Translations under genes and position numbers: made by a program | The notes under the pieces: model-generated | Told to the model about the DNA's origin: nothing | Databases searched by the model: none | The model's input: the letters and a program-made list of their open reading frames with translations, nothing else | NCBI GenBank assembly: GCA_018224485.1 | Contig: JAGTVE010000055.1 | Coordinates: 1 to 6,148 of the forward strand | Length of the DNA stretch: 6,148 nt | DNA from: Thioalkalivibrio sp. | GTDB taxonomy: Bacteria > Pseudomonadota > Gammaproteobacteria > Ectothiorhodospirales > Ectothiorhodospiraceae | Direction of reading: 5' to 3' | In this document: one piece after another, positions 6,045-6,148 of the stretch | Numbering within the stretch: the stretch's first letter is position 1 | Layout of the letters: each line of letters starts with the position of its first letter

Positions 6045-6075
6045 GCGTGCGCCGACGAAAACGGAGGGTGCACGC
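6045..6075 (+). promoter_or_regulatory. 9-bp stem-loop over the ribosome-binding site of the Tat-signal gene
   Basis: Bases 6045-6053 (GGCGTGCGCC minus its first G) pair with 6067-6075 (GGTGCACGC) through nine consecutive pairs, one of them G-U, closing a 13-nt loop. The 3' arm ends at the base before the ATG and takes up the last two G of GGAGGG (6063-6068). Part of the Shine-Dalgarno is therefore paired and part lies in the loop. This could restrain translation initiation. Confidence 0.45.
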
Positions 6076-6148
6076 ATGCAAGGGTTCAACGAACACAAGC
6101 TCAGCCGCCGGGCCTTCCTCGCTGGAACGGGCGCGCTCGGCCTCGCGA
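6076..6148 (+). CDS. N-terminus of a Tat-exported protein, identity unknown (3' end outside the window)
   Basis: Only 24 codons are visible: MQGFNEHKLSRRAFLAGTGA followed by LGLA. This is a textbook twin-arginine signal: a polar n-region, the SRRAFL motif at residues 10-15, and the start of a small, Ala/Gly/Leu-rich hydrophobic stretch. Tat passengers are folded before export and often carry cofactors such as molybdopterin, copper or flavin. The start is supported by GGAGGG at 6063-6068, 7 nt before the ATG. CRP/FNR-like sites upstream would suit an anaerobic or alternative respiratory enzyme, but this is inference from context. The mature protein is not in the window, so no function is assigned. 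Confidence 0.85.
   Translation, partial: MQGFNEHKLSRRAFLAGTGALGLA

Larger units (their letters stand above)
5696..6075. other. Divergent intergenic region with an AT-rich regulatory core
   Basis: No gene is supported here; the short open frames lack ribosome sites and family features. From about 5830 to 6020 the base composition drops sharply. By my count 5881-5940 has 19 G/C in 60, while the surrounding genes are strongly GC-rich. The AT-rich part holds a promoter-like element, several dyads and a T-run, listed separately, and leads into the Tat-signal gene. A second weak promoter candidate is TTGTCG-16-TAAATA in the stretch 5859-5886. Confidence 0.7.

Overview
The window looks like a chromosomal segment of a GC-rich gammaproteobacterium. 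The best guess from the sequence alone is a lineage such as Ectothiorhodospiraceae or Xanthomonadales. The pointers are a DapD that follows the E. coli enzyme almost residue for residue, a three-cysteine Rrf2 regulator of the gammaproteobacterial SUF type, and REP elements of the GTGGGAGCGGCC class. No species can be named from this evidence.

Left part (1-2280, minus strand): the start of a SUF iron-sulfur cluster assembly operon. Read in transcription order it holds an Rrf2 cluster-sensing regulator, SufB (scaffold subunit) and a SufE-like sulfur-transfer protein whose end lies beyond base 1. The gaps are 32 and 46 nt, so co-transcription is likely. The remaining suf genes would lie to the left of the window.

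Divergent control region (2281-2533): a predicted suf promoter, a 9-bp motif repeated in direct orientation every 19 bp beside an IscR type-1-like sequence, and a perfect 16-bp palindrome. To its right on the plus strand is a two-domain gamma-glutamylcyclotransferase-like protein (2534-3424).

Middle (3425-4677): a cluster of four REP elements, three direct with a 60/61-bp period plus one inverted, then a predicted promoter, a leader with a GC hairpin, and dapD of the succinylase route to diaminopimelate and lysine.

Right part (4678-6148): a beta-hydroxyacid dehydrogenase of the tartronate semialdehyde reductase / 3-hydroxyisobutyrate dehydrogenase family lies on the minus strand, convergent with dapD. 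About 410 nt of non-coding DNA follow, with an AT-rich core (roughly 5830-6020, about one-third GC in the part I counted). This region is rich in signals: a good sigma-70-like promoter, two CRP/FNR-like dyads that are near-exact inverted copies centred 50 bp apart, a hairpin plus T-run, and a 9-bp stem covering the ribosome-binding site. It leads into the first 24 codons of a protein with a clear Tat signal (SRRAFL), probably an exported cofactor-bearing enzyme that cannot be identified from this fragment.

Most of the window is ordinary housekeeping DNA. The points worth a second look are the layered control region before the Tat protein, the repeats in the suf promoter, the fused cyclotransferase and the REP cluster. 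I see no evidence of an undescribed multi-gene system.
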